NCBI GenBank assembly: GCA_023105745.1
Contig: JALGQZ010000003.1
Coordinates: forward strand, 78,962,696-79,026,695
From: Austropuccinia psidii
Taxonomy: Eukaryota; Basidiomycota; Pucciniomycetes; Pucciniales; Sphaerophragmiaceae
Direction: 5' to 3'
Length of the DNA stretch: 64,000 bases
Each line of letters begins with the position of its first letter. Position 1 is the stretch's first letter. The notes below the pieces were generated by a model. It was given only the letters and a program-made list of their open reading frames with translations. It was not told the origin of the DNA and did not search any database. A program made the position numbers and the translations under genes. Positions 33,001 through 43,429 of the stretch are shown piece after piece.

Positions 33001-33839
33001 TACACATGAATTTACTTGCTGCCCTAACTTCTTCCCTTCAGTTCAAGCTAAAATTATTTTTACATCTTGAAGCCAGAAAATTCTTTTTCTTAGAAAAGAG
33101 ATGATAAAAGTTAATTCTACACACCTGTGATGTAATATTAAATTTTTATGTTACTAATATAGGTTACCAATTTCTCAAGTCATTGTGGATCAAAATTTTC
33201 CGTTTAAAATCAGGTACAATTTTTCATATAAAGAACAAGCCACTTTATGAGCAAGCAAAACTACCTATCTAAATCCAAACCTCCTTTAAGGTACTATGGT
33301 TCTGATGTATTTCCAAGAATATATTAAGATATAAGGATACATTATTTATTTCAAAATAATATTACCCCCATTACTATTTGTAATATGAGTCCAAGGTATT
33401 CTTCCATGTGGATTTGTACCTGTTCTTCCTGTTCTACTAAAACACATGTTTATGCATATGGGGAAAAAAGTGGGGTTGCATTTACTCCATACCAATATTC
33501 TCAGAATATCTAAAATCAATTATCATTCATGAATTAACAACCCTCTATAGCTCTACAGGAAACTCAGGCTATCATAGCTCAATCCACAAGCAAAGGAGAC
33601 AATTTAGAAAATGTATTTCCACCAGAAACCCTAAATGTATTTTATGAACCACCTTCAAATGCCATCCACTTTGATACAAGTTACTGGAGATCATACCAAT
33701 GGAATAAAAAGGATTGACCTCAAAGACTTGAAATCTGTAAGGTTTGTCTATGAAACTCTTGATAATAGTAACAATATCAAGAGTACTTTGACTGTCCTCA
33801 GTAGAAAAATATAATATAATGAAATATTATAACCACAAA
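30024..33839. other. AT-rich gene-free DNA with degenerate short-period repeats
   Basis: No credible gene. 30300-32260 is dominated by irregularly spaced (about 20-40 nt) CTATTATTTT and AATAATAAAAA half-motifs that can pair with each other. 32260-33839 is AT-rich unique-looking DNA. From 30741 on, everything is mirrored in the right arm (sum of paired coordinates 94741). Confidence 0.7.
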
Positions 33840-33847
33840 TTTAAATA
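33840..33847. other. 8-bp target duplication of the MULE, left copy (TTTAAATA)
   Basis: TTTAAATA at 33840-33847 recurs at 38192-38199 and occurs once, unoccupied, in the right arm at 60894-60901 (reverse complement). Confidence 0.92.
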
Positions 33848-33854
33848 GGGTGTT

Positions 33855-33932
33855 GGTAAACACACGTAAGCCCTTACGTGTTTTTACTAAAAACTTACGT
33901 GTTTTTACCAATTTATGGTAAAAACACGTAAG
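33855..33932. repeat. Two adjacent subterminal hairpins at the MULE left end
   Basis: Arms 33855-33870 and 33873-33888 pair with a 2-base loop and one or two mismatches. Arms 33894-33909 and 33917-33932 are a perfect 16-bp inverted repeat with a 7-base loop. All four arms are versions of the terminal word ACACGTAAG plus its flank, so they are candidate transposase-binding sites. Confidence 0.85.
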
Positions 33933-34120
33933 TGACCTTAATTTTCAAAAAAAATTCCTCAGGCTCAGTTTTGAGGTTTTTTTTAATTTTTTTTGCCATA
34001 TTTTTCCCGTCTTGGCATGTCAATAAGCACAAATTTTTTCAATTTTTTTTTTTTGCCAAATTTCACAAATTTGGCCAATATGCCAAAATGGCATATTTTT
34101 TTCAAAAATTCATTTAAAAT

Positions 34121-34490
34121 CTTCCCACTTATGAATTTCCTTCATTTTTTTTTAAAAATAAAGGGTTCAATGTGAAGAATAAAGAACTAGAATCCCATAA
34201 TTTTGGGAATTTATTTGGGTGGGACAAGTGAAGGCGCAAAAAGAGTTTTTTTTCACATGTTTTTTCCCATCATTGTAATATGCCTATTTTTAAAAAGTGA
34301 ATTTAATAACTTCCCACTTATTAATTTCCTTCTTTTTTTTTTAAATTAAAGGGTTCAATCTGGACAATAAAGAACCAGAAGCTCATGAATTGGGAAAAAT
34401 TTTTGGGTGGGAGCACAAGTGAAGGCGCAATGAGTGTTTTTTTAACTGTTTTTTCTCTTGTGTGTAATATGAATATTTTCAAGTACAAAA
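34121..34490. repeat. 189-bp direct tandem duplication inside the MULE
   Basis: Copies start at 34121 and 34310 with CTTCCCACTTAT. They share AAAGGGTTCAAT, AATAAAGAAC and AAGTGAAGGCGCAA in the same order, with visible divergence. They lie in the 3' non-coding part of the element. Confidence 0.8.
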
Positions 34491-34587
34491 GTTCCACAAG
34501 TTTGATAAAAAGTGAGACTGAGGTGGGATTTAAGCAATAAATATGACTGAGGAGGGGGATAATTGGCATAAATTGTATATACAAAAA

Positions 34588-37500
34588 TCATTCAATCAGA
34601 ATCAACCTCCAAAATAGTGGGTTTTTTCTGAGAGGGGGAGGAAGATTGGACAAATACAACATTCTGTGTTTCTTAAATTTATCAGCCCACCCCAGGGCTT
34701 GTGGTTGGGCATGAATCTCCCAGTTCACAGTAATGGGGGGGACAGGATAAACTTTAGAAATGATGATGTCCAAAGGAACAAAATGAGCACAACTATTCAA
34801 GAAGCAAATGAAAATGGGGGGATTATCATTTGGAGGACAGAAATAAGGGAAAAAAGAAAAAGATTGGGCTGTGGAATAAAAGAAAACTGGTCTTTTATAC
34901 TTATTTGCAATTGGATCCCCCATGTCAGGCATGGAAATCCACTTGCTTTTTGGAGCCTGGCCAACATCTTCATACCATTCAATTCTTTCCAAATAAGAGG
35001 ATACTGAGGGAATTAAGGTGTTCATGGCTTCATAAAGGTCTTGATTTTGTTGAATTTCTTCAGCCAAGTCACCTCTGACATCAGCCCATTGATCTTGAGT
35101 CTTGTAAATGAAGTGGGATACTGTTCTGTAGCCACAATTTCCATCACCCTGGACATTGATGGCCTTGAAGGTGTATTTCAATATAAACTTGGGCAAGTCT
35201 TCTGAGCCAGTTATCTGATAACATAAGTTCAAAAAATGAATAAATATCAAAATAAACAACATAAAATTACATTAAAAAGAATCAGAAACTCACAAACAGC
35301 TTGGAGCATTCATCACTTGTGTGATAGTTGCTTTGACAATGCTCACAGGTCAGGTCAATTGCATCATAGATATTCAAACTGGTGGCAGGCTTGTGTGATT
35401 TTCTTTGTGATGTTTTGCTTCCAATTGCCAATCTTCTGGACCTTCTAAGGGTTACTTCTGATTTATTTAATTCAGTTGCTGAGGGTAGTGAATCTGATGA
35501 ACTGATGGATTTAGATAATGAGTCCTCAGAATCTTCAGAATCTTCAGATGAGTCCACTTCCATAATTGGAGAGGGGACATTTGACTGGGATCTGGAAGTT
35601 GTTGTGCTGGTCACTTTTGATGGGGGTCTTCCTCTTCTCTTGGTTTGACTCTCAATGATTTCAAATCTTGAAGGTTCTCTTTTGTTTTTATTCTTGGCTC
35701 CTTGGGGTCTTCCACGGATATTCTTGCATTCTAGAGGGTCTTCATAATATTGATCATCCTCTTGACTCTTGGGAATTTGATCAAATGGGACTTTTCCAGT
35801 CAAAACATCTTGAAAGTGCTGGAGTATTGGGGTGATTTCTGCCATTGGTCTTTGAAACAGGTCTTCCCCAATGTCTTCAAATATTTTCTTGGCTTCATTC
35901 TTTCTTTCTTTTTCAACACTTTGATCATCACCTTGAAAACCAGTCTGAGAAGAATATGACAAGTAAAATCAGTTAATAAGAAAAAAATAATAAGAAGAAA
36001 TTAAATAACCCTCACAGGCAAATTCAAATGCCACTGAGGATGGAAGTCTGATAATTCAAGCCTTTGGCGCTTGGCAAATGCCTTTTGGGTCTTATGCTTG
36101 CAAGGAATGCCTTTATAATTGTTGTATTTGTTGCTGCATTTTTCATTTGGAGGAAATTTTGTTTTGAAATTTTCAAAGGCAATCTGAAGAGCATAATGAG
36201 ACACCTTGCCATTGAGGGCACAGATGTGTGGAGGAAAATTCTTGACATGGACAATCATTTCTTTGGATATTCTGTTGATAATTTCAATAAATTGTTTTCT
36301 GAATGCCATGTGGAGTGCCCTGACTACCTCCAGGAGAGTACCAGTGGACTTTTGTAGCCAAAGTTTAACCATGGCATGGGCACCTTCAACTCTGGAGGTG
36401 GAGCCCACACCCAGGTGGCAATGGTGGTTTCTCCAGGCTGGCACATAATACTCCTTTAGAGGAAGCCAAGTATTTTCCAAATACTGCAAGACCTCAGCAT
36501 TTTTAACTTGCTTTTGAAGCTTCTTCCAGTTGTCTTTGAAAGACTTTTCAGTGGGTGAATACATAAGCTGAGAAAAGAATCCCAAAGTCATTAATAAAGA
36601 CAATAATAAGAAAAAAAGTGAAATAACATGAAATAAAATGAAGAAGTATATTACTTGATTCCAAAGGCCCATAAAATTTTCAAAATCAGTGCCATGACCA
36701 ATTTTCTTCATGCAATGAGCAGATACATCCTTGTTGATGTGCCAAATGCATAGCATGACTTTGGAGTCTGGGAAGAGCTTCTTAATAGAGTTTTTCAAGG
36801 CCAGATCCCTGTCAATAACAATAACTGGGGGGGGACAAGATTGGTGTTGTTGAGGACCTTTTCAATGTATTGATTTAATGCCCAAGTATATGAAGTTTCA
36901 TTTTCATTCTTCATCAAACAAAAAGCCCCAGAAAAGGTCTTATTTGTTGAGCTGAATCCAACAATATGAAAAAGAGGCATTTTGTACTTATTGGTTTTAT
37001 AAGTACAATCCATAAGAATGACATGAGGAAAGCCATGCAGAAGTTTTATGGCCAGGGGGTGAGTAAAAAACAAGGAGGTAATGTGTCCCTCAGAATCCCT
37101 TGCAGAGGACCAAACAAAATTTTCTTCTTTAAGAGTGTCAATAAGAGCATCAATGGGCCTTCTGCCTTGCAGTTTGTCTTTCTTTATTTTCTTGACTTGG
37201 CTATAAATGTCTTGAAGGATTACAGGCCTGTCAGACTCCCTCTGGCTGCATAATTGGGCCTGAATTTGCCTTGTCATGAGCAGTGATTCAGACATTTGAG
37301 CAATTTGGGATGTTTCTTGCTCATTGAATTTCCTGAAAGCAGGATGTGCCATGATATTTTCAGTGGCATCATGGCTATGTTCAGGATTTTTGACTTTAAG
37401 AGTCCAAGTGGTGCTCTTGGCATATTTCCTGGCATAAAGTCTAAAAGGACAGTCAAGCTTTCTTGAGGTGACTGTTTTGGAGGGGCTTTTGTTGGGATTT

Positions 37501-37658
37501 GGGGTGCCAGACCTATCACAACATATTTCAATTTGGTTGTGGGTCATATTGGACCTCAAGGTGGACACAGCATACCCCTGAGCCCTGGCAACATTATGCA
37601 CATGTTGCCAAAGAAGCTCAAGGGTCTGAAATTCACCTTCAGTGGGGGGTTGGAGCAT
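34588..37658 (-). pseudogene. MULE transposase-OTU fusion protein, 944 codons, one frameshift
   Basis: Exons (minus) are 37658-36655, 36567-36016, 35944-35294 and 35214-34588; the three GT-AG introns are 87, 71 and 79 nt, all phase 0. Exon 1 has a FAR1-like zinc fold (C46/C47, C70, H94, H96), then the MULE DDE core with Asp 217 (ILMDCTYKTN) and, past the break, Asp in IDRDLALK. Exon 2 holds the third acidic residue (STSRVEGAHA) and a SWIM-like end (GIPCKH). Exon 3 is linker with AT-hook-like RGRPQG and RRGRPPSK and acidic Ser repeats. Exon 4 is an OTU cysteine protease with the nucleophile box QGDGNCGYR and catalytic His in CAHFVPL. A run of 8 C at 36827-36834 is one base short of frame, so the protein would stop early. 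A sequencing error there is possible. Confidence 0.85.
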
Positions 37659-38191
37659 TTTTGAATGAAAAATATGTGTAAAAGTGAAAAAAAGGGGGGA
37701 TTTGGGGATTTGGAATGGGGTAAGAACCTTTCGAAGTGTGAAAAAGAGGTGAAAAAAGGTGTGAAAAATGAACAGAAGGGGTTAAGAGTGAAAGAAAGTG
37801 GTTTAAATATGGGATTAATGGATGAGGGAAGGTAAAAAATTGGAAATTTGGAGGCTTGAAATCAGGTTGTTGTGGTGGAAAATGCAGTCTTTGGGTGAAA
37901 AAATGAAAAAAAAGTGTGAAAAGCTTTGCAAAATGGCTTTGGTAATGCTGTTTTTCCCAAAAAAAAAAACAATGGTTTGGGGTGGGGATAATGTGGATTG
38001 TTGGGGTGTTTGGGCTTTTTTTTTGGGGGGGGGGGGCTGGGCAAAAAAATCTGAAACAATTTGGAGTTAGAGAGGTTTTGTGGGGAAAAAACCTCTTTTG
38101 GGCATGTTTTGGCTCAATACAGGCATTGTTGTGTTTCATTTTTAGTTAAAAATGGGCCCAGGGCACCCCTTACGTGTTTTTACCAATACCC

Positions 38192-41100
38192 TTTAAATAT
38201 AATTATTAAAAATAATTATATAAGAAAAATAAACTTAATTATTATTATAAAAATATAATAATTCAAATATAAGGCTCATATAATTTTGAAAATCTTTCAC
38301 GTATTATCAATATATCTCTGTTTTTCTTTTGAAAAGGTCTTTATTTAATCTTGATTATTAGTTGAGCTCAAAGTCCTATGAATTAAGGATGGATATTACA
38401 ATAGAATCACTTGGATTTTCTTTTTTTTGGGAGATTTTGATGGATTATTAAAAACCACCTTAGTAGCCATATATTCTTCTAATAAAAATCAAAAAACCAA
38501 TAAATATTTCTCATGAGCTCATTTATCTGGGATTTCTAATCTGTATGTGTTTCCAAAACTGTGGTTTGGGTGGGGAAATGTATTTCCAACTTGCTTTGCA
38601 TTATTTTAAGGTCATATTTTCTATTTCATTGTTTATTATTAATATTCTCAAAATGATCGAAAAAAATTAAGCTCATCATATGCGATTAATCTGGCTAATA
38701 TTCCTAATATTTTTTTAGATAATTATTTTAGATTCTTTGAATCAATAAGGTTAATTTTCTTGAAAATACTATTACCCTGGAGCTAAACATATGAGTTTAA
38801 CATAGTTTATGGCTTCCAATTGGCTCAAAATGTCAATAGTTCCATTTTTTTATACTAATGATTGTAAAATTATTTTTAAAATATTCCTTCAATATGATTT
38901 TTCAACTCTCTACTACTGATTGGTAAGGTTCCCAGGGTTACACAGGGTATCCTACCCTATCATACTTCCAGATAAGCCCAATCATAGGAGACTAACTCAG
39001 CTGAAACAAGGGAAAGTGGCTGTTTACCATTTCAACAAGGATAATAAGTAAGCTAAATTAAAAAAAATTATTCAAATGTGGTGTCACCCTTTGGGTTCCC
39101 TTCTAAATTTTATAATTTAGCAAATGGCATGTGACCAAAATAGAATTAAAATTGTCAGGCAATTAATTAGCAACAGAATTTGGGTTCAAATTTAAGCCAG
39201 TGCAAAAGTGCATGTTTTAACAATTTAGCATGGTAGATACTATTTCTGGTTACAAAATGTGACCTTTACAGAATCATCAAGTTAGTGTCAAGCTTAAATT
39301 TTAAATTCTTTCATTTAATTCCTTTGATCAAGTATTGGAAAATATAATCAATCAATGTTTCAAATGCAGATAAGAAGCTGAAAATATTTCAAGCTGAATT
39401 GATTTTTAGCTCAGATATAGCTTTTCCTTAATTGGGATAAGAAACACAACCTCCAGAAAAGGAAAAAATAAGAAGCTTCAATGAAAAATCCAACAATAAT
39501 TAATGAAAAAGTAAATAACATAACTTTACATGTCTTTATCTTTCATTTCAAAAGATAGAAGTCTGTGTAAAATTTTATTTAAAAAAGAAAACCTTCTCTA
39601 GAAATCTTAATCATAATCTTCTCAATAAACTAAAGATTGACACATAAGGGGAAAAACCAAGAACTCTATGATACCATAAAGCTTCATATAAAAAGTAAAC
39701 AATCAAATGAAAGCTATTCTTATTTATATTTTTTCTTCAATTGATTCTGTCAAACATAATTTTATAATCTTGAAAATTGAATTTAATTTAATTTTTATTG
39801 AATCAATCATTTCTTTTGTTAGTATTTTTGATTAACCTTTGGATTATTTCTCAGATTATTGCTATTTTCATTATTGTTAACTTCATTTTTCTAATATATT
39901 TTTTTAAATTACTTCTACTTTAATCAAAAGATCTTAATTCAAATCCAAAAACTAATTTGATGTTCTATTATAAGTAGTTTTATAAGAATGAGAATCAAGG
40001 AAAAATGTTTCTTTAAAAGCCTCTCAAACCTAGGCTTTGCCATTGGGTACCATATCTTGAAAAAGAGCAATATTTTGAAAATCTAATCTTTCTTTTTCTC
40101 AAATAAATCTTTATATAGATTCAAATAATTCTTAAGTTTTCAAGTTTCATTATTATCATATTAATTGATGGTAAATCTTTCTTTTTGAAAATTTATTTTT
40201 CTTGAAACCAAAAAAAATAAATCCTTTTGAACTTTTCTCATCTTAAAATAAATTTTGGCTACTTCAGAGTCAAATTCAAATATCAAGAGAAAAAGATATT
40301 TCAACTTTATTAATTATTAATCTTATAATCTTACTAAAAGGTAGAAATTATTTTTTTTTGTTTTATATCTTCATTTACTCAGTTTTTTATTCATTTTGAA
40401 ATATTATTTACCTCATTTAAGAGTTTAATTTTATTATTGAAAAATTATCTAAATCTAGTATTTTTTGTGCCATTCATTTACAAATCTTTAAAATTAAATT
40501 TTCTTCATATCAATATTTATATTGAGATTGAGCACACAAAACTGTAATTTACTTAGTAATTCATGATCAAGTGAATAAACATATTAGGTATTTTTTAAAC
40601 CATCAGTTAGTTTGAAAATATTATTATCCAAGGCCAATCAGGCTTCAAGCACCAGCACTTGACTTGGAGCCATGCAGACATTGTGGGCTAGAAAGCCACC
40701 CAAGCTTCAAGGAGAAAGAAAGATAATATCACTCACTTTTCATGAGGAAGTCATTCGTAAGAGTGTTGTTTAGGGAGGTATTAATACCATCTGTCACAAA
40801 TTTCATTTATTGAGGGAAGATAAAAATTTTGATATCCTCATACTTTACCCACAGTAACTAATTAAAGCCACACATTAAGGGGAAACCAAAATATTTTTAT
40901 GTGCCTGTGGAAGTAAAATATCCCACAATTACATCAATTGAAAAAATAACTATTTTTTTGAGATAATGGAAGTTCAGATGAAATCCACAAAAAAACTCTA
41001 CATTTCTGAAGATACTTGGGCATCCCAATGAAATATGAAAATTTTAGTACAAGTTAATAAATTTACTTATTGAATTGAAAATATATTGGATCCTAGTTTT

Positions 41101-42581
41101 TAAGGAATTTGAAGGAAGAATAAATAACACTTGTGAAGCTTAAGGCATATTTAATAATAATTTTTCATAATTTCAAGCACATTCAATAATACTGTGTGGG
41201 GATTTAACAAATATTTAATAATAATCAAGAGATTTATATCAAATTGAAAAATATTGTTTTTGTAATTTAGGGAAAAATCAATAGTAATGCTCATGGAACT
41301 TTATAAATATAGAAGAATCAATGCTGAGGAATTTTAAGCAAAGTAAATAACAATTTTTGAATTTGAAGAACATTCAATTACCATGATTTTTGAATTTAAA
41401 GAACATTCAATAATAATTATTGTGTATTTTAAGGAATATTCAATCCAGATTCATGTTAATTTTGTGGCATATTTAAGAGTGAGTCATGTCTTCCAATTAC
41501 TGATCATTTTTACATGAGCCTTCCCTGGAAAAAATCTTTCTGAAATATCAAACAACACAATCTAGAAATGGCATAAATTACCATATGATAAAAGCATATT
41601 TTTAGCAAGGGGAGGAACTTATTTAGCCCATTTAGTTACTAAATCAACACCAGTATGGGCATCAATCTAGCAAAATGGAGGTGTTGATTTAGCAATGCCC
41701 TGGAGAAATAAGGTGCATTAATTTTTCAAGCTTGTACCTCTTTCCCCCCTCAAACCCTCAAATTCAGTATCTATTTTGTTTTCTTTACCAGCTCAAAAAT
41801 GAATATAAAGATACCCCTCCTCATTATTATTATTATGGACTTTTTAAACATTTTTTCCTTCTCCAAACATGCGCATTTATTTATTTATTTTGTTTTCTTT
41901 CTCTTCTTTTCAATGAGATTATTCAATTTAACTATTAAAATAATCAATAATTAAAAGCCTTATTATCTTTGAAAATGATTGTTTTTTGTTTTGTCATTTT
42001 ACCCTCATGTGAAATATTCCTAGGTTGATTATGATAAAACTGAAACAAAATATTCTATTAAAAAACAAAGGATTTTTACTAAAGGGTAGTGTTTACCACC
42101 CATCAGGTTTAATTTATACTTTTATATAACCTTTCCAAATGCCATATAGGAAAATCTAGTATTAGTAGTAAAAGATCAGTCAGTTGATACAGATTGTTTT
42201 TCTAGTCACCACTGAATTACAAATCATATTGCCCACCTAAAACTTTCCTGAAACAAAGAAATTAAGATTGTAGGATGCAGCTAAAAAAGTCTTTTTTTTC
42301 ACTTCTATCTCTTTTTGGAATTTCAAGTCAATAGATTGTCTCTTAATATGAACTAATAGCACAGAAAAGCTTTCTCAGTTCCTCTGGTTTTCATGTGGAT
42401 TGAATCCAGTCAGTATGGTTTATTTCTTACTCCAACTTTAATAGCTTCAAGTCCTTTTGCACACTTAACAGCTCTTTGAATGAGATATGCCCAGACATGA
42501 TATCACAATAGATTCTATCTCTGTACCACTGACACTGTAGGGCAAAGTGGTAAGAGTAAAGTTAAGAATTTTCAGAGATTT
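38192..42581. other. AT-rich DNA without genes, mirrored at 56495-60901
   Basis: There are no protein-like frames. 41160-41460 repeats the words AATAATAATT and AACATTCAATAA. 41615-41715 has a pair of related segments around CTAAATCAACACC and GGTGTTGATTTAG that form an imperfect inverted repeat. The right arm carries the same sequence. Confidence 0.6.
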
Positions 42582-42995
42582 TTAGTTCTGGCCCAGTGGC
42601 TCCAATCTGATTTGCAGATTTGCAACGGGACCCAGTTCTGAGGGCATCTCTAGCAGCAGATGGAAATTAGTGGCTGAAGGTGATGCAGGTAGAATTTCAT
42701 TGCTGCAAGTTTGTGTTCCAAGATTTTTTTGATGTTTTTCAGCAAGTTTAGATTTAGTGATTTCACTAATCTTGGGAAGCTTCACAGGAATTGTGGCTGC
42801 ATCCTCATACATTGAGGTGCTGCATCTGCCCAAGGCCATGGAATGCACCCAAATGTCAAATACATCCTCATTTAGAGCATCTCCACCAGTCTTGCTATAT
42901 GATGGGGAGCTAAAAGACAAGATATCTCCCACTTGCTGTGGAATACCTACTTGAAGTGCTGTGGCATTTTTCAGTGTAGGTATCTGGGGAGGCAA
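42582..42995 (-). CDS. Hypothetical ORF, 137 codons (copy in left arm)
   Basis: The minus-strand frame MPPQIPTLKNATALQVGIPQQ ... LLEMPSELGPVANLQIRLEPLGQN is identical in translation to 56081-56494. No domain is recognised. It contains no Cys/His array or membrane segment. Preservation in both arms reflects their recent common origin and not selection. It may be part of an old element, because CTCCACCAG/TTGCT words shared with 43190-43290 occur inside it. Confidence 0.25.
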   Translation of the reverse strand: MPPQIPTLKNATALQVGIPQQVGDILSFSSPSYSKTGGDALNEDVFDIWVHSMALGRCSTSMYEDAATIPVKLPKISEITKSKLAEKHQKNLGTQTCSNEILPASPSATNFHLLLEMPSELGPVANLQIRLEPLGQN

Positions 42996-43092
42996 ATTGT
43001 TACTTTCACCAAAAGAGTTTTTTTTCCTAATTGAGTAGGGGTGGGTTAGTGATGGTTTAGATGCTCAAAACACAAGTTTCAGATGAATTGAT

Positions 43093-43147
43093 GAGTGTTG
43101 TGGGAGCTAGAGGGTTGCTCTGAGTGTTGTGGGAGCTAGAGGGTTGC
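43093..43147. repeat. Two tandem copies of a 29-bp unit
   Basis: GAGTGTTGTGGGAGCTAGAGG begins at 43093 and again at 43122. The mirrored copies lie near 55929-55983. Confidence 0.85.
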
Positions 43148-43429
43148 CAAATCTAGCAACCCAAGGTCCTTTTTTAGTGACAAAGCTAAATGAAATTTGC
43201 TTCTAGCAACACTGGTGGGGCTGGATTTTGGACATGGAAAGGGCCAAACTGTAAAATCTCACTATTTAGCAACGCTGGTGGGGATGCTCTTAGATTTTCT
43301 GCCAGGTGAAGTTCTGACCTGCTGCGGAATGTCACTATTTACATTTGCTGCTACAGATGCCCTGATTTGATGCAACTTCACATTGAATCAGCCTCGTTCC
43401 AACCCAGCGATGGAATTTCAGTGCGTAGA

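Larger units (their letters stand above)
33848..38191 (-). mobile_element. Mutator-like element (MULE) with OTU-protease domain, 4344 bp
   Basis: The termini are inverted: GGGTGTTGGTAAACACACGTAAG at the left and, on the other strand, GGGTATTGGTAAAAACACGTAAG at the right. An 8-bp duplication flanks them. The right arm of IR1 lacks the element and keeps the empty target, so the boundaries are certain. The single gene runs on the minus strand, 37658 to 34588. Terminal repeats are short (about 25 bp) for a MULE, but the ACACGTAAG word is repeated several times at the left end. The non-coding flanks are 33933-34587 (with a duplicated segment) and 37659-38170 (G-rich on the plus strand). Confidence 0.93.

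Noticed and set aside
36001..36357. Plus-strand frames overlapping the MULE gene
   Set aside because: They are antisense shadows of the transposase exon.
37639..38139. 166-codon Pro/Phe/His-rich frame and overlapping plus-strand frames
   Set aside because: They are produced by the G/A-rich 5' flank of the MULE gene; low complexity, no domain.
43093..43147. Possible CRISPR-like direct repeats
   Set aside because: Only two abutting copies, no spacers, and a eukaryotic context.
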